Part shown: positions 37,508 to 49,696 of the stretch, piece by piece | How the letters are laid out: every line of letters starts with the position of its first letter | Position numbering within the stretch: position 1 is the first letter of the stretch | NCBI RefSeq assembly: GCF_009727055.1 | Contig: NC_052351.1 | Location: 60,593,744-60,657,743 of the forward strand | DNA length: 64,000 nucleotides | Direction: 5' to 3' | Source of the DNA: Benincasa hispida | Taxonomy: Eukaryota; Streptophyta; Magnoliopsida; Cucurbitales; Cucurbitaceae | Program-made: the position numbers and the translations under genes | Notes under the pieces: generated by a model | What the model was told of the DNA's origin: nothing | The model's input: only the letters and a program-made list of their open reading frames with translations | The model's database searches: none

Positions 37508-38148
37508 TTTTTTTTTTTTTTTTTTTTTGTATCTGTGAATATTTGAGTCAACTTATGCACACTTTGACTTTTCTCATGTGACAACCCACCTAACCCTACA
37601 ACATTCGAGTGTCAAGGAAACTCGTAAGATATTAAATCCTCACTATGAATTGAACCTATGACCTTTAAGATGCCCTATACCGAATACATCTTTTCGACCA
37701 AATTGGTGTGTTTTATGTCGTGGGGAGAGAAAAAAAATCTAATGCCTATTCTTCCGTCGCTGTTATAGTAGGATTGATGAGAAGGAATTAGTTCCAAGTG
37801 TCCTATCCTTTGGGGAAAAAATGCAAAGGAGAACATCATTCAACTGTTTTACGGCCATATTCTAAGGAGGAAGGGAGAGATCTTTGAATAAATGTAGCAA
37901 AAGCAGTTCTACGGTGTATTTGTGAATTGAATGAGCTCCAGAACATTCAATGAAACGACAACTGGGCAAAGGTGGAAGCGATCAACTTAGCTAAGTTTCA
38001 ATCTTTTGGTGTTCTTCGTGACTTTGCCTAATCCATTTTGTAGCTACTCCTTATTTTTTCTAGATTAACCAAAGATCGATTGAAGTGCATTTTGTAAGCA
38101 CCAGTACAAACTCAAGTTGTGTGATGTAACTTATCAGTTTTTACAGAA
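37508..38148. other. Spacer downstream of the R3H gene
   Basis: This begins with a T homopolymer (37508-37529). On the minus strand the stretch 37700-37620 contains a GGTTCAATTC word resembling a polymerase III B box. 38040-38148 probably includes the 3' untranslated region of the R3H-SUZ gene; no canonical AATAAA in a convincing position was found on the minus strand. Confidence 0.4.
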
Positions 38149-39774
38149 TCAATTCAAGTGATAAACCAGAGGTTGTGTACTGAAAGATCTTATACGTACC
38201 TGGAAAGCAGTATGCGTGTAAGGCATCCCTGCACATGGCCACGGTGCATTGGCTGAGTATCTAGATACTTGATTCAATCCTACAGTCTTGATAACTGAAG
38301 GAGAAACATAGCTCAACGAAAACTCGTTCCTTGGTACATGATAACCACTAAATGAAGGCGGGACGTTTTGCATGGTGAAAGGAGCAAAATTCATGCTCGG
38401 AGTCAGATTAATTGGAAGGCTCTTAACATACCTACAAATGAAGAACAAGTTTTCAATTAATATGCATGTAAATACCAAACCATTCAGATATTACATCACA
38501 TAATGAATATAATAAGCTCGATAAGAATGGAGGTTCAATAAACTTTCAGCTAAATGGTCTCATCATATAGGGAAGAACCAGTAAAAGCATTTGTAATAAA
38601 GGCATAGTCGTACAACAATTCCACATTCGAAGTCATAAGAGGCAATACTACCTTTCATAACTCCGATCATAATCCGGGTCACTAAGATCCTTTTCCCTAT
38701 CTCTTAAAATGGCAACCCGAGAAGAAGCCCCATTCCCGGTATCTTTGACACTTGTACACTTCTCTACATTGTTCACTCTACACTCTTCCACCCTATCTCT
38801 ATTCGGGGATATATCCAGCTCCTCGGACAATACATCCACTGAACCAGTACTACCCTGGCTACTGAATATTCGAGCACGTGCCTTATCATACTCTTCCTTC
38901 CGCTGCTCCACACTCCTACCAAGACTTTGCTTAGCCATACAATTACCTGCATCATCAGACGACTTATTCGGCCTCGGCCTGATAGCAATTTTAACACGCC
39001 CAGGTTTATCATCAGCCGATTGTTTCGCAGGTATTTGAGATAAGCAAACAGTCGGGAATCTAGCTTCAACAGTTTTCCTCACTAAAATCCTCCCTTGTCC
39101 ATCTATGCCATTATCCTGAACCGTAGTTTGCAGACCATAGTGTTGAGCAACACGATGAGCTGCAAGTCGAAGATACGAAGTAGGAAAGTGTTGGAACTCA
39201 AACACCTGTTGCTCTTGGTTTTGCAAAAACCTCTGGATATCGAGTTCCATCCGCAGAACTATAGTAACAATTAAACTACAATGAGCAGAGTAAATAGAAA
39301 CAAAAGCATAATATTAACAAAAAGAAACTAAAAGTAGCTAACTTAATCCATCTCACAAGGCTCTCTTACTATCTTCATGGATGCATAAACTTACTTAATC
39401 TGTGCTAAAACTAGCAAATACCCATTAAAGCTAAGACAACAGATAAGTATAGGGCATCAAAATTGGGCCAAAAGCTACAACACTTTGTTCTGAATTAAAC
39501 CAATACAATAACAGATCCACGATTACAAGCCAAGAATCTAAATCTAAACCTAAAACATGTCATATAACCAGAAAAAGGGCAATCAATCAGAGCAAACAAG
39601 AATCTAAAATTGAAGCTGAAACAAAAATCAAAGGTAGAATCAAAGAAAATACTGACTGGTTAGACGGTGTCGAGGGTTGTGAAGGGCCTCGATCAAAAAG
39701 GGGTCAACCGTTGAGACTTTATCTTTGAGGAAATCTGGGAATCCATCAATGGAGGAAGCTGAAGAGGAATCCAT
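38149..39774 (-). CDS. R3H and SUZ domain protein, predicted RNA-binding
   Basis: Three coding exons on the minus strand: 39774-39657, 39258-38652 and 38431-38149. The introns are 398 and 220 bp, with GT-AG borders (GTCAGT...ATAG, GTAGTA...GTAG) in phases 1 and 2. The product is 335 residues. Exon 1 gives MDSSSASSIDGFPDF..., with ALHNPRHRLT at its end. The R3H domain spans about residues 40-105, with the signature Arg70-x3-His74 in YLRLAAHRVAQHYGL. A SUZ motif follows at about 152-175 (EEYDKARARIF). The C-terminal third is Ser/Pro-rich and ends QPLVYHLN. R3H domains bind single-stranded nucleic acid and SUZ motifs bind RNA, so a role in mRNA metabolism is inferred. A GTACGT donor at 38199 could give another 3' end, but reading through best fits the family C-terminus. 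No close neighbours and no signal peptide. Exon calls are confident; the exact biological role is unknown. Confidence 0.9.
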
Positions 39775-39870
39775 TGATTTCACTTCTTCTTGTTCTTCTT
39801 CAACAAGAAATCGAGAGAGAAGTGTGGAGAAATCTTATCCCTGCAAAAGGGGCAGAAGGGCTCAACGGCG
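39775..39870 (-). promoter_or_regulatory. Probable 5' UTR of the R3H-SUZ gene
   Basis: Upstream of the start codon the sense strand is rich in GAA/GAAG repeats and CTTCTCTC stretches, typical of plant 5' leaders. The start sits in AAATCAATGGATT, a good plant context (A at -3, G at +4). Transcription start and TATA box cannot be fixed by eye. Confidence 0.4.
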
Positions 39871-40144
39871 GAAGGTAAATTGATAAAGGGTTTGTAATTT
39901 TATAGCAAAATTATCGAAAATTTTACTTTCCTTATCCAAATTAAAACTTACCCACAAGAACACAGACCCGATTTCTTAGAAGTTTCGGTGTTGGATTGCG
40001 TTATGAAACACGAGACTGAGGGATTGTTGTTGACTTTGGAAATACTAAAGAGACCATTGGTAGGAACTCTCTTGAATATTCTTTCCTTTTTTTTTTTTTT
40101 TTTTTGCCCACTGTTAAGGAAGTAACCTTTGAGAAAAAAAAAAC

Positions 40145-40471
40145 CATTCATGAACTTTGAGTTATATTAACTTAAACCCTAAATTAATAATTATATTAAT
40201 TTAAACTTGAAATTTGAGAGATATTAATTTAAAAACATAAACTAATATTATGTCAATTTAAATCTCAAATTATTAAAATGTATCAATTTAAACCAGAACT
40301 TTTATAATTATATAAATTTAAATTCTAACTTTATAAGTGTATTCAAATAAAACATAATAGAGATGTAAATTGATACATTATAAAGTTCGGGGTTTAAATT
40401 GATACATTTATTAAAAGTTTAAGATTTAAATTGATACAATCTCAAAGTTCAAGTTAAGGGTTTAAAGGTTT
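40145..40471. repeat. Degenerate inverted repeat, MITE-like
   Basis: The left half carries ATCAATTTAAA words with CGAAC/AGAAC-type spacers. The right half carries the reverse complement TTTAAATTGATAC repeated at about 25-32 bp spacing, meeting near 40345. The ends relate GAACTTTGAGTTATATT and AAAGTTCAAGTTAAGGG as inverted repeats. It lies just upstream of the R3H gene promoter region. No coding capacity. Confidence 0.55.
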
Positions 40472-42441
40472 TGACATCCAATGCGAAGCGAGATCGGGTC
40501 TCAAATTTGATTTTCACAAAAATATAAAAATTAAAGAGAAGGAAAATTTATGCATTCTAGAAAATTACAGCATGCTTAACAGGTTAGAGAGGATTAGGGT
40601 TTAGTGATTACATACCCTTAAAGACACAAAAGTTTATTAATTTCCTCTCCAATCGGTCACGATCTCTCCTTGGACAACGAACACCAAAAACTCGACACTC
40701 CAAAGAGCTAATTGGTTGGACACCGCCATAATGAAACCTCTGTATTCTCTTTTGGGTTAGAATCACATAAGTAGTGAGCTTTGTATGAATTTAGGGAGAG
40801 GGAGAGAGTGATTTTTCTTTTTGAGAGGAAAACTTTTCAGAATATTCTTTTGAGAGAGCACTGGAATCATTCACACAAACTTATGTGTTTTTGGGAAGAA
40901 GATGATAACCCAACATCCAACTTGCCTCATCTCACGATTTATTAGAGATATTAGGGGAAGGAAGTTATTTCATAAATTCCTCCATTAAATTAAAATCAAA
41001 ATTTTAATTTATATATGTCTATATATTATATATATATATATACATATATAAATAACTTATATATATATAACAATATTATATTATATGTTATATCAAATAC
41101 AACACATAACATATAGTTTATATTATATCAAATACAATAAAACCTACCATTTGAAATTCTCTCAATAATATATGGTATTTAATATAAATCAATTTTATAT
41201 TAAATAATTATATGAATCCAATTCATATAATTAATATTTGAATCATATTCAAATATTTATTTTTTCTCAAAATAAACTTTATATTATAATGTATCAAATA
41301 CATTATATTAATTATATCATATATAATTAATTCCCTAAATTAATTTGAATAATTCAAATTAATCAAAGATTAATTTGATTCTCAAGAATCCAAGTTGAGT
41401 TACCGAGGGAGCCTTATGGACTTATAGATTGAAGCTTCAATGGTACTTGGATAATTAATTAAACTATTTAATTAAATTACCCAACTTCCATTAACTGTCG
41501 GTTACTTCACTAAAGACCGATGACTGTACTTTTTGCAGTACAGATATATTTCTGTATCCATTGGATATAACAAATCAACGATGTGTTGACCCTTCACAAA
41601 TTGCTCGTAAGTACAGTGGGGATAAAATGATCGTTTTGCCCCTATAGTTACATCTAATTCCTTAAGTACCAATGATCCCTCTAATGAACGATAAGTCATA
41701 GTCCAACTATGACCAAACTTTTCTCGGGCTAGGATAGGGTGTGGCACCACATTGTTCAAGCCCCAGAATCAACCCTTAAAGGAACAATTTCTCTACTTAC
41801 TCTAACTATAGAGAATGAGTGAATTCCTTCTTCTGTAGCTGCGTTACCAGCTCCCCAATTAGACAAATCCCCAAAATGGTAGGTATATTAAGTCAGCGAA
41901 TTGGCCACTCTCACCCATGCATATCAAAGAATCGTCTTCATAGGCAGGAGTTCATAACTCATTCAAGATTTAGGTCAACTCACCTATGGTCATCTTGGTG
42001 AAATGTAAGTCTCTTCTATGAACGGTGTTATATAGTGAGACTATTCATTTTGTGGTCTAGTCTTATACAAACTCTTTGTATACAACACCCTCGTTCTCAT
42101 GTTTTCACATGAATTATCAGGATCAAATCATTTGTAGCACTTCACAACAATTGTAATATCTACAAAACAGGTCTTATTCATAGTGTCATTAGGATTAAGT
42201 ACCCAGCCTTATCCATCTAATACAGACTGTTTGGTTATCATTTAAACATGATCCACCTATATGTCTCCACATACATGTTTAAGTTACCGAAGATAACCTT
42301 AGATCTTAGTTTATTGGTTTTTTGGATTAATGATACTAAATGTCAAATAAAATGTCTTAGATTTTATTAGATAAATAAAATGTTTGTATAATACAATTAT
42401 AAACTATAGGACCCACGAGATTTAGGGCATCAACCCCAACA
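40472..42441 (-). mobile_element. Copia solo LTR, minus strand
   Basis: On the sense strand this begins TGTTGGGGTTGATGCCC at 42441 and runs through all landmark blocks of the A/B/C LTRs to CGCATTGGATGTCA near 40472. No internal element follows on either side. The immediate flanks (GGTTT and GATAC) do not form a clear target duplication, so the 3' end may be slightly truncated. Frames 41502-41759 and 41819-42001 are LTR-derived and recur in other LTR copies. Confidence 0.8.
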
Positions 42442-43072
42442 GATACCCCCAAAGTTTAGGAATATAAATCGATATTTGTCCCAAAAAAAAAAATCTAATC
42501 TCTTGATTGAGAACCAACAAAAGCTGGAACGAGAGCGGGAGATTTAAGATTGTGAGGATTTGAATTTTTAATCTCCTGAACGAGAATATATGTCTTAATC
42601 AATTGAGTTATGTTTAAGTTGTTATTTATCAAATTTTGAATTTTAAATTTTAAATTTATATTATAACCAAACATTTAAACTGTAAGTCAAGGGATTAACT
42701 CTGGATAACTTTTGATTTTTTACTGATATTGACCAAACCATCTCGACTTAAGGGAAATTGATTTAAAGAATTAAGTATGTGTAGCAATTTTATAGTTTTG
42801 GTTGAAGTATCTCTTAGAGGGGGTTTGAAAAGTTGAGTTACTAAATCTTAAATTTTTAGGTAAAATATGTTTCAACTTGTAACTGTTTAGTCTTTAAAAT
42901 TTTAAATGCAATACTCTCTATCATACTTTTTACTTGTTGAGATTCACTTAAAACTCGGAAAATTGTCAAAAATAGGACTTTTTTAAGGGGAGTAGAGACA
43001 TTTGGGACAACTTTTTAAAAAGATGACTCTTGGGATAAATAAGATGTGAATTGACCACATTACTCTTAAATG

Positions 43073-43113
<41 letters not shown>

Positions 43114-43359
43114 ATTTTATCCTTTTTTCCAAATTAAGTTACTTTAGTATTTTTCTCCCACATTTTTTCTCATTTTTCTCCAACTTCTCTCTAGCTTCTC
43201 TTCCCTCAAACTCCCTTGTCATGCCCTAGGATTTTTAGTCGTTCTTGAACATTCTCTCAACTTCAATACATTTGTGGTAAGTTAACTTTATTATTATTAT
43301 TTTAAAATTTTTATATCGATGTTGGGTTGAGTTATGTTAAAAGTTTTTTTCCTCAACTT
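42442..43359. other. Spacer with tRNA-like module and long A homopolymer
   Basis: The minus strand at about 42625-42535 reads AACTCAATTGATTAAGACAT followed by AAATTCAAATCCTC, resembling A and B boxes of a tRNA-derived SINE. An uninterrupted adenine run of more than 35 bases lies at 43073-43110. A C/T-rich stretch at 43140-43215 follows. No gene seen. Confidence 0.45.
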
Positions 43360-46300
43360 CCAATCTTGAAATATGTGACCCCAAATTAGTTTTATATTTG
43401 TTTTAAATGATTTAGGGTGGTTTTACACATGCCTTAGCGAGTTTTTAGTTACTTTTTTTTATTTCACAACATCTGTAACTCCCAAACTTCAAATGTCCAA
43501 TCTCAAATCAATTTTATACTTGTTTTAGGTGATTTAGGATGATTTTACACATGTTTTAGTTAGTTTTTTTTTTTTTAAAAAAAAAAACTTTTGTTTTTTA
43601 TCTTGCAACATCTCACAAACATCTTGCAACTCTCAAACTTCAGTTGCTCAATCCTAAATCAATTATATGTTGGGATTGGTGTCCTAATTCTCCCGGAGTC
43701 TCGTTGTTTTGTAAAGATACACATTATTCAATGAATAAAATAAGTGTTATTTAATTCTGGCATTTACTCGTATCTAATAAATAAAGCTCCTTGGTTATCT
43801 TATGTGAACTTAAGCATGTATATGTGATATACAAGTAGATAATGCCTTAAGTGATAACCTAAATCGGTCTGTAGTATAAAGATTAAGGTGGGATATCTGA
43901 TCTTGGTGACACTACGGATACGGCCCACTTTGTAGAGGTTTGCAAGTGTTGTAAACTACTACAGATGGTAGATCCTAATCATTCGTGTGGAGACGTGGAG
44001 TGGGGGTGTCCTATACAAAGAGTTTGTATAAGACCTGGACCACGAGATGACTAGACTTTGTTTATAACGTCGTTGATACTAGAGATTTACATCTCACATA
44101 AACTACCATAAGTAACACGACCTCAATCCTGAGTGTTTTGGGAACTCTTGCCTTTGAGGGCGGTCCTTTGATTAGTATGGGTGAGAGTGGCCAGATTGCC
44201 AACTCAACATGCCTACCTTTTTGGGGACTTATCTAATATGGAAGCTGGGAACTCAATCTGGAATTCACTCCTTTCCTGAAATAGTGATAAGTAGAGAGAT
44301 TGCTCCCTTAAGGATTGATTCCGGGGCTTGAACATAGTGACCACAACTTCTATTTGGAAGAGAATACTCAATCATAGTAGGACTATGATTTATGTTCATT
44401 AAAGGGATCAGTGGTACTTAAGGAGACAGATGTAACTACAGGGGCATAACGGTTATTGGCCTAGCTATACTTACGAGCGATCTGTGAAGGGTTGTCGTAC
44501 TACTGATTGGTTAAAATGGACACATAATATATCTGTGGTAAGGAGAGTTCAGCTGTCGGTCTTTAGTGGAGTGCCTGGCAGTTAACAGATGGTGGATCCT
44601 ATGACTAAAGAGTTTAGTCAGTTATTCACGTACCTTGGAACTTCGGAGCTACAGGTCCATGAGATCCCTTTGGTAGCTTGGATTCAGTTGAGGATCAGTT
44701 CTTGGTGTTGATTTGAAATGTTCAAATTGACAAGAGGTATTTTGATTATATATGATATAATCGGTATGATGTATAAGATACATCTAGTGGAGGATTGATG
44801 TAAATAAGGTTTACATTAAGTACCATGGAATAGAAAAAGAACTATGGTTTATATGTTCATTGAGATGAAATATTAAAATTATAGATTATAAATATAGTAT
44901 GATAAGTTGGGATATTATATTTTATAATAATACTAATTATTGGATAATTAATACTTTTTCTTTTAAATAACCAAAGTAGTGGATGGTTATTGGATCATGG
45001 TAACCTGAGTTTAAAAGGAAAATGGTTTTCCTATTTTAAAAGAAGTTTTTTTGACAAAAGTTTGAAAAAGTTTTGAGTTTTCTCTCCGCTTAAAAGAAAC
45101 TCATGTAGTCGTCAATAAATATAGATTTACTAAACGACGGTTGGGTGAGCTAAATTGATCGTGCAGGTGCGAGCTAAACGATCGTGCAGTATTTACTAAA
45201 CGATCGCATAGTTTTGCTAGACGATCGTTGGTCCAAGGTAAACAATCGTGTAGAGTCTATACGTGAAAGATCGAGCTAAACGATAGACTAAACAATCACA
45301 TAGATTTTGCTAGACGATCGCATAGCTTTATCTAAACGATTGGGCATCAACCTATATGATAAGTCTCCGCCTTCTCCCACTTGCCCAGTCGTGTACGCGT
45401 CATTATTTCTCCCTTCGTCTGCCTCATACCAAGTCCGAACAGAGCCCACCCTTTGGATTCTCACACCAAGAATACAAAGGTCGCCTGTTGGTGGTGTCAA
45501 ACTCAACTCGACACCGTCGAGGTTTTTTGGAGGTCGTTCATGGTTTGCAGAGGAGTCCGTTCGTGTTGCGGAGGAGTTTGTGATCGAGATGAATCATTGA
45601 GGAGTTCGGTGACGAGCGCGAAGTGTTCGTGCTGTGTTGCTGTGGTGTTGCGGTCGTGTTAGATCGAGCATTCGAGGCTGCTGTTGTCGAGCATTCGTGC
45701 ACATCGGCAGAGGGAGACGCATCCTCATTTGTGCGTAGAGTTTGATCTCTTTATGCATTTGTATTGTTCATGCTATAATTTCTGGAATTATTTATATAAC
45801 CGCTTGTTTTTTAAGTCGACTGTAAATATATGTTCATTCATGATTGTAATTTGGAATAGTCCTTTTCCATTGCTCATGGAAATCTCGTTTCCGATTTCCT
45901 TCATTATATACTTGTTTTAGGTAATTTAAGATGTTTTTACACACATTTTGGGTATTTTTTTAAGTTACTTTTTTTTATCTCGCAACATCTCGCAACTCTC
46001 AAACTTCAAATGTCTAATCCCAAATCAATTATATGCTTGTTTTAGGTGATTTAGGGTGGTTTTAGACATGCTTTAGAGAGTCTTTTTATCAGCTGTTTTT
46101 TATCTTGCAATATCTCACAAACATCTCACAACTCCTAAACTTCAAATGCACAATCCCAAATCAATTATATGCTTGTTTTAGGTGATTTAGGATGGTTTTG
46201 GACATGATTTAGGAGGTTTTTTAGCTGCTAATTTTTTATCTCGCAACATCTCACAACATTTTGCAAACATTTCATAACTCCCAAACTTCAGATATCCAAT

Positions 46301-46560
46301 CCCAAATCAATTATATATTTGTTTTAAGTGATTTATGGTGGTTTTACACATGCTTTAAGGAGTGTTTTTAGCTATTGTTTTTTATCTCACAAACATCTCA
46401 CAATGAGAATTGTCTTAGGTGGATTTAGACATGTTTTAGATAGTATATTAGTTTTTTTTTTTTTTTTTTTTTTATCTCACAATACTTGCAACAATTTTTC
46501 AACTTCCAAACTTGGAAGGCCCCATTCCAAATCATTTTTATATACTACGAGATATTATGG
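43360..46560 (+). repeat. Tandem array of ~150-bp units, interrupted by a solo LTR
   Basis: At least six degenerate units are present. Each contains CCAAACTTCAAATG(T), CCAATCCCAAATCAATT, CTTGTTTTAGGTGATTTAGG, TTTTACACATGCTTTAG and TATCTCGCAACATCTC-type words in that order. The array starts near 43360, is interrupted at 43668-45903, resumes at 45904 and fades near 46560. Homopolymer T runs sit at the same place in several units. Inverted copies of the same unit lie at 47055-47460. Confidence 0.8.
43668..45903 (+). mobile_element. Copia solo LTR (element D subfamily)
   Basis: The 2236-bp LTR runs from TGTTGGGATTGG to TTTCCTTCA with a perfect target duplication TTATA (43663-43667 and 45904-45908). 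It sits in the middle of one tandem unit; removing it restores the unit word AATCAATTATATACTTG. It shares with the element D LTR the block of AAACGATCG-like motifs (here 45165-45345). Frames 45288-45662 are GC-richer LTR sequence with no recognisable protein. Confidence 0.9.
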
Positions 46561-47054
46561 AGATAGTTGGAATTTTTGTTTTATTTTTTGTTTTAATTTT
46601 TTTGTAGGAATTAAAGACATTTTGATAATTTAAGGATGACTCATGTTCGGATTTTTGTTTGTTATGGTGGCGTATAAGATGAGAGGTGAAAAATATGACA
46701 AATAACCTGATGTATTAAGACCTGTAATTCATGTATATATTATTTGAAGAATTAAATGATAATGTGTATACCATTTTTTTAAGTGATCTTTTATGTTGTC
46801 CCTACATTGCAAGTGTCTTAGAAAAATAACCTACAACAAACCAATTCTGCAAATTCACTGGGACACATCTATATGACAAACGTAGGTGTGTATTTCATAT
46901 ATCTCCAACAACAAACAATATGATAAATATTAGATGTGTTTCATATATTTCCAACTATACTGAAAATAACTAAAGTGTTACAAACACTAGGTGTGTATTT
47001 CCCTCCACGCTGTCGTGCACCAACCATAAATCCAAATTAGGAATGAGGCATTTT
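46561..47054. other. Spacer between direct and inverted tandem units
   Basis: No gene seen. A short repeat of GGTGTGTATTTC/ATGTGTTTCATATAT words occurs at 46880-47000. This may be the centre of the foldback formed by the flanking arrays. Confidence 0.45.
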
Positions 47055-47460
47055 AAGTTTGGAAGCTTCAAGATGGTTGCAAAAACGATAATACATAAAC
47101 TCTCTAAAACATGTCCTTACACATCCTAAATCACCTAAAACAGGTATAAAATTGATTTTAGATTAGCAATTTCAAATATGGAAGTTGTAAGATGTTTGCG
47201 AGATAGTCGCCTATTGCTAAAATATGAAGTGAGATTGTTGTGAGATAAAAAATAGTACCTAAAATCCAAGCTTAAACATATTCATACCCACCTCAAATCA
47301 CTTAAAACAAGTCTAAAAATCCGTTCAAGTTAGATTTTTTAAGTTTAAAAGTGTGAAGGTAAATATGAGGTATTGCGAGATACTTGGGAGATTAAAAAGT
47401 AGTACCTGAAATTCAAGCTAAAACATATGTATACTCTCTCTAAATCATCTAAATCAAGTC
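47055..47460 (-). repeat. Inverted copies of the 43.4-46.5 kb tandem unit
   Basis: On the plus strand this shows CTAAAACATGTCC, CCTAAATCACCTAAAACAGG and AAATTGATTTTAGATT, the reverse complement of the unit landmarks to the left. About two and a half units are present. Together with the left array they make a large inverted arrangement. Confidence 0.7.
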
Positions 47461-47674
47461 CAAAAATGAGTTCAAATTAAGACTATTAAGACTGATTTGA
47501 CTAATTATTCTATACTGTTTGGACTGATAATTTATGACTGATTGAATTGCATAATTTAATGCATTGACTGATTGGACTGAACTGTTTTGACCATGATGAA
47601 TGTATTGTTGACTGATTGAATTACATACATATATGAATAACTAAATTTCATCCTATTGTAGTTAAGTATACCCA

Positions 47675-47998
47675 CTACCTCTAGTAAGTCCCATAGGACC
47701 CACAACCTCTGGTGAACCCTGAAGAAGACACCACCTCTAGTGAATCCTGAAGGAAACACAACCTTTGGTGAATCCTGAAGGAAAGCATCACCCCTAGTGA
47801 ATCCCAAAAGAAACACAATCTTTGGTGAATCCTGAAGGAAAGCACCACCTTTAGTGAATCCCGAAGGAAACACAACCTCTGGTGAATCCCGAAAGAAAGC
47901 ACTACTTCTAGTGAATCCCGAAGGAAACACAACCTCTGGTGAATCTCGAAGGAAAGCACCAACTCTAGTGAATTCCGAAGGACACACAACCTCTAGTG
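47675..47998 (-). repeat. Minisatellite, 57-bp dimeric unit
   Basis: Alternating ~28- and ~29-bp subunits (sense strand CCTTCGGGATTCACCAG core) make a 57-bp period equal to 19 codons. All frames therefore stay open, and the 143- and 102-residue frames (47556-47989) are by-products. The same core occurs five times with a 26-bp period at 57395-57535. Confidence 0.85.
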
Positions 47999-48054
47999 GG
48001 CATCTAACTAATCAGTGAGGACACTATCACGATCCCAACATCACAAATATCATA

Positions 48055-48265
48055 ACATGGTTCTATAACATACATATATATCTCATCATCATGGTTCTAC
48101 AATATACATATACATCTCATCATCCTAGTCCCATAACATACATATACATCTCATCATCATGGTTCTATAACATACATATATATATCATCATCATGGTTTT
48201 ATAACATAAATATATATTTCGTCATCATAGCTCTATAACATACATATACATCTCATCATCCTCAG
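48055..48265 (-). repeat. Minisatellite, ~40-bp unit
   Basis: Five tandem copies of a unit containing CATCATCATGGTTCTATAACATACATATA on the plus strand. The related LTR at 55910 has a single-copy-like version near 57270-57350, so the array expanded within this LTR copy. Confidence 0.8.
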
Positions 48266-49696
48266 ATTCAACAGGATCTCCAAGAATAATAATATACTCA
48301 AATCATGCTAGCATTCAAACATCCCTATGTGCATCTAGCCTTTTAAATCCTCATGTCAGCAAGGCATACATAAAATTCAAACCATCAATATATCCTCAAT
48401 AAATCATAATTACCAATACCTGGCTCTAGTCCTTTCAATCCTCAGTCAATGAAGGCATACATAAATATCATGGTAACTAATAATCCTCAATAAATCATAA
48501 TTATCATTGCATGGCACTAGGGCAGTTCCAATAGTAAGATTACTTACATCTAATTGCAAACTCTAGAAACTAGCAAGCTTAGCCTCTTCCTTACCCAACG
48601 AAACCTTGAATTAAACCAAAATGACAAGCAAGCAAATATAAATTTCAATCTCTAAACACACCTTCAAAACCACCAATCCTAGACCAAAATCTTCTTATCA
48701 ACTTACCAAAAACCCACGAGATCACACTTAAATAACCCAAGCGAAAACACCAAGAAAGCTCAAGATCCAAACCTATTATCCAAACATCATGGCAATTTAT
48801 ATTATGCCACAGATCATGGGTTAGTCAAACTTAAACCAGTAATCCATAAAGCATACAACATGCCTAACAACCCAAACGAGTTTAGAGTCTTACCCTCCAC
48901 CAAACTTCATCGTTTACACCTTTAATTGGTTGGACGACAACTTTAGCAACCTGAAATTTCGCCCTAAATCCAAAAATACAATGAGTACCAACAAATTAGA
49001 GCCAAAACTTTAATGATCGCTCAAAATCCTCGAGAAAACCCAACAAAAATAATTAAAACTTACCCTTAATCAAAGATCCAGGGAAACCCAAATGACAATG
49101 ACCGACGAGTGGAAAGACTGATGGGCGTCAGCCGATCTAAGAAGCGGTCATCGGACGACCGATTGAATGCAAATTGAAGGAAGTTGTCATCCCTATGTGT
49201 GACAGACAGAAACGATAGTCAATGCCGACTGGAGCGACGATGGCAGGGGCTCTAGGCTAACGATGCGCGAACAGGTCAGACGGTTGGGAGTCGAACGACG
49301 ACACGTCAACAAGCAAAGGCATGGTGGCATACAAGGGCTGGGCGGTGCCTGGGGGAAGCGACACGGTGAACGACTTCATATCTGGCGAACTTGACGGCGC
49401 CTCGGCTCGTCGGACGCTGGCAGCAGCTGCGTGGGTGTTGGCGCCTTGAAGAGAAACAAAAACGAGTGGGAGGGGGTCATGTGAGTACCAACGAGAAAGG
49501 GAAGGAGAGATTAATTTTAAAGAAAAATAATAATAAAATAAAATATTAGTTTTAATTTTACTATATACGTGTATATATATATATATAATTCTTTCCTTTT
49601 CCCCTTTTAAAACCCAAATTTCAAAATTAACAAAAAAAATATCCTCAATAATTACAAAATACTGATTTTAAATTACAAAAAACTCGAAATGTTACA

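Larger units (their letters stand above)
47640..49696 (-). mobile_element. Gypsy-type LTR, minus strand, 3' truncated
   Basis: The sense strand begins TGTAACATTTCGAG at 49696 and shows the same architecture as the solo LTR at 55910-58077. It has an AT-rich start, a GC-rich block (49080-49460 here), a ~40-bp ATGATGATGAGA-type satellite (48055-48265) and a CCTTCGGGATTCACCAG satellite (47675-47998). GTAGTGGGTATACTTAACTA follows. It ends near 47640, where the solo LTR continues for another 550 bp. Assignment to Ty3/gypsy rests on LTR ends and architecture only. Confidence 0.6.

Noticed and set aside
43073..43110. Poly-A tail of a LINE or processed pseudogene
   Set aside because: No retroposed coding sequence or target duplication was found next to the A run.
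45288..45662. Overlapping GC-richer frames on both strands
   Set aside because: They lie in the solo LTR 43668-45903, overlap in several frames and match no recognised domain.
47556..47989. Repeat protein of 143 residues
   Set aside because: Product of a 57-bp minisatellite whose period is a multiple of three; both overlapping minus frames are open for that reason.
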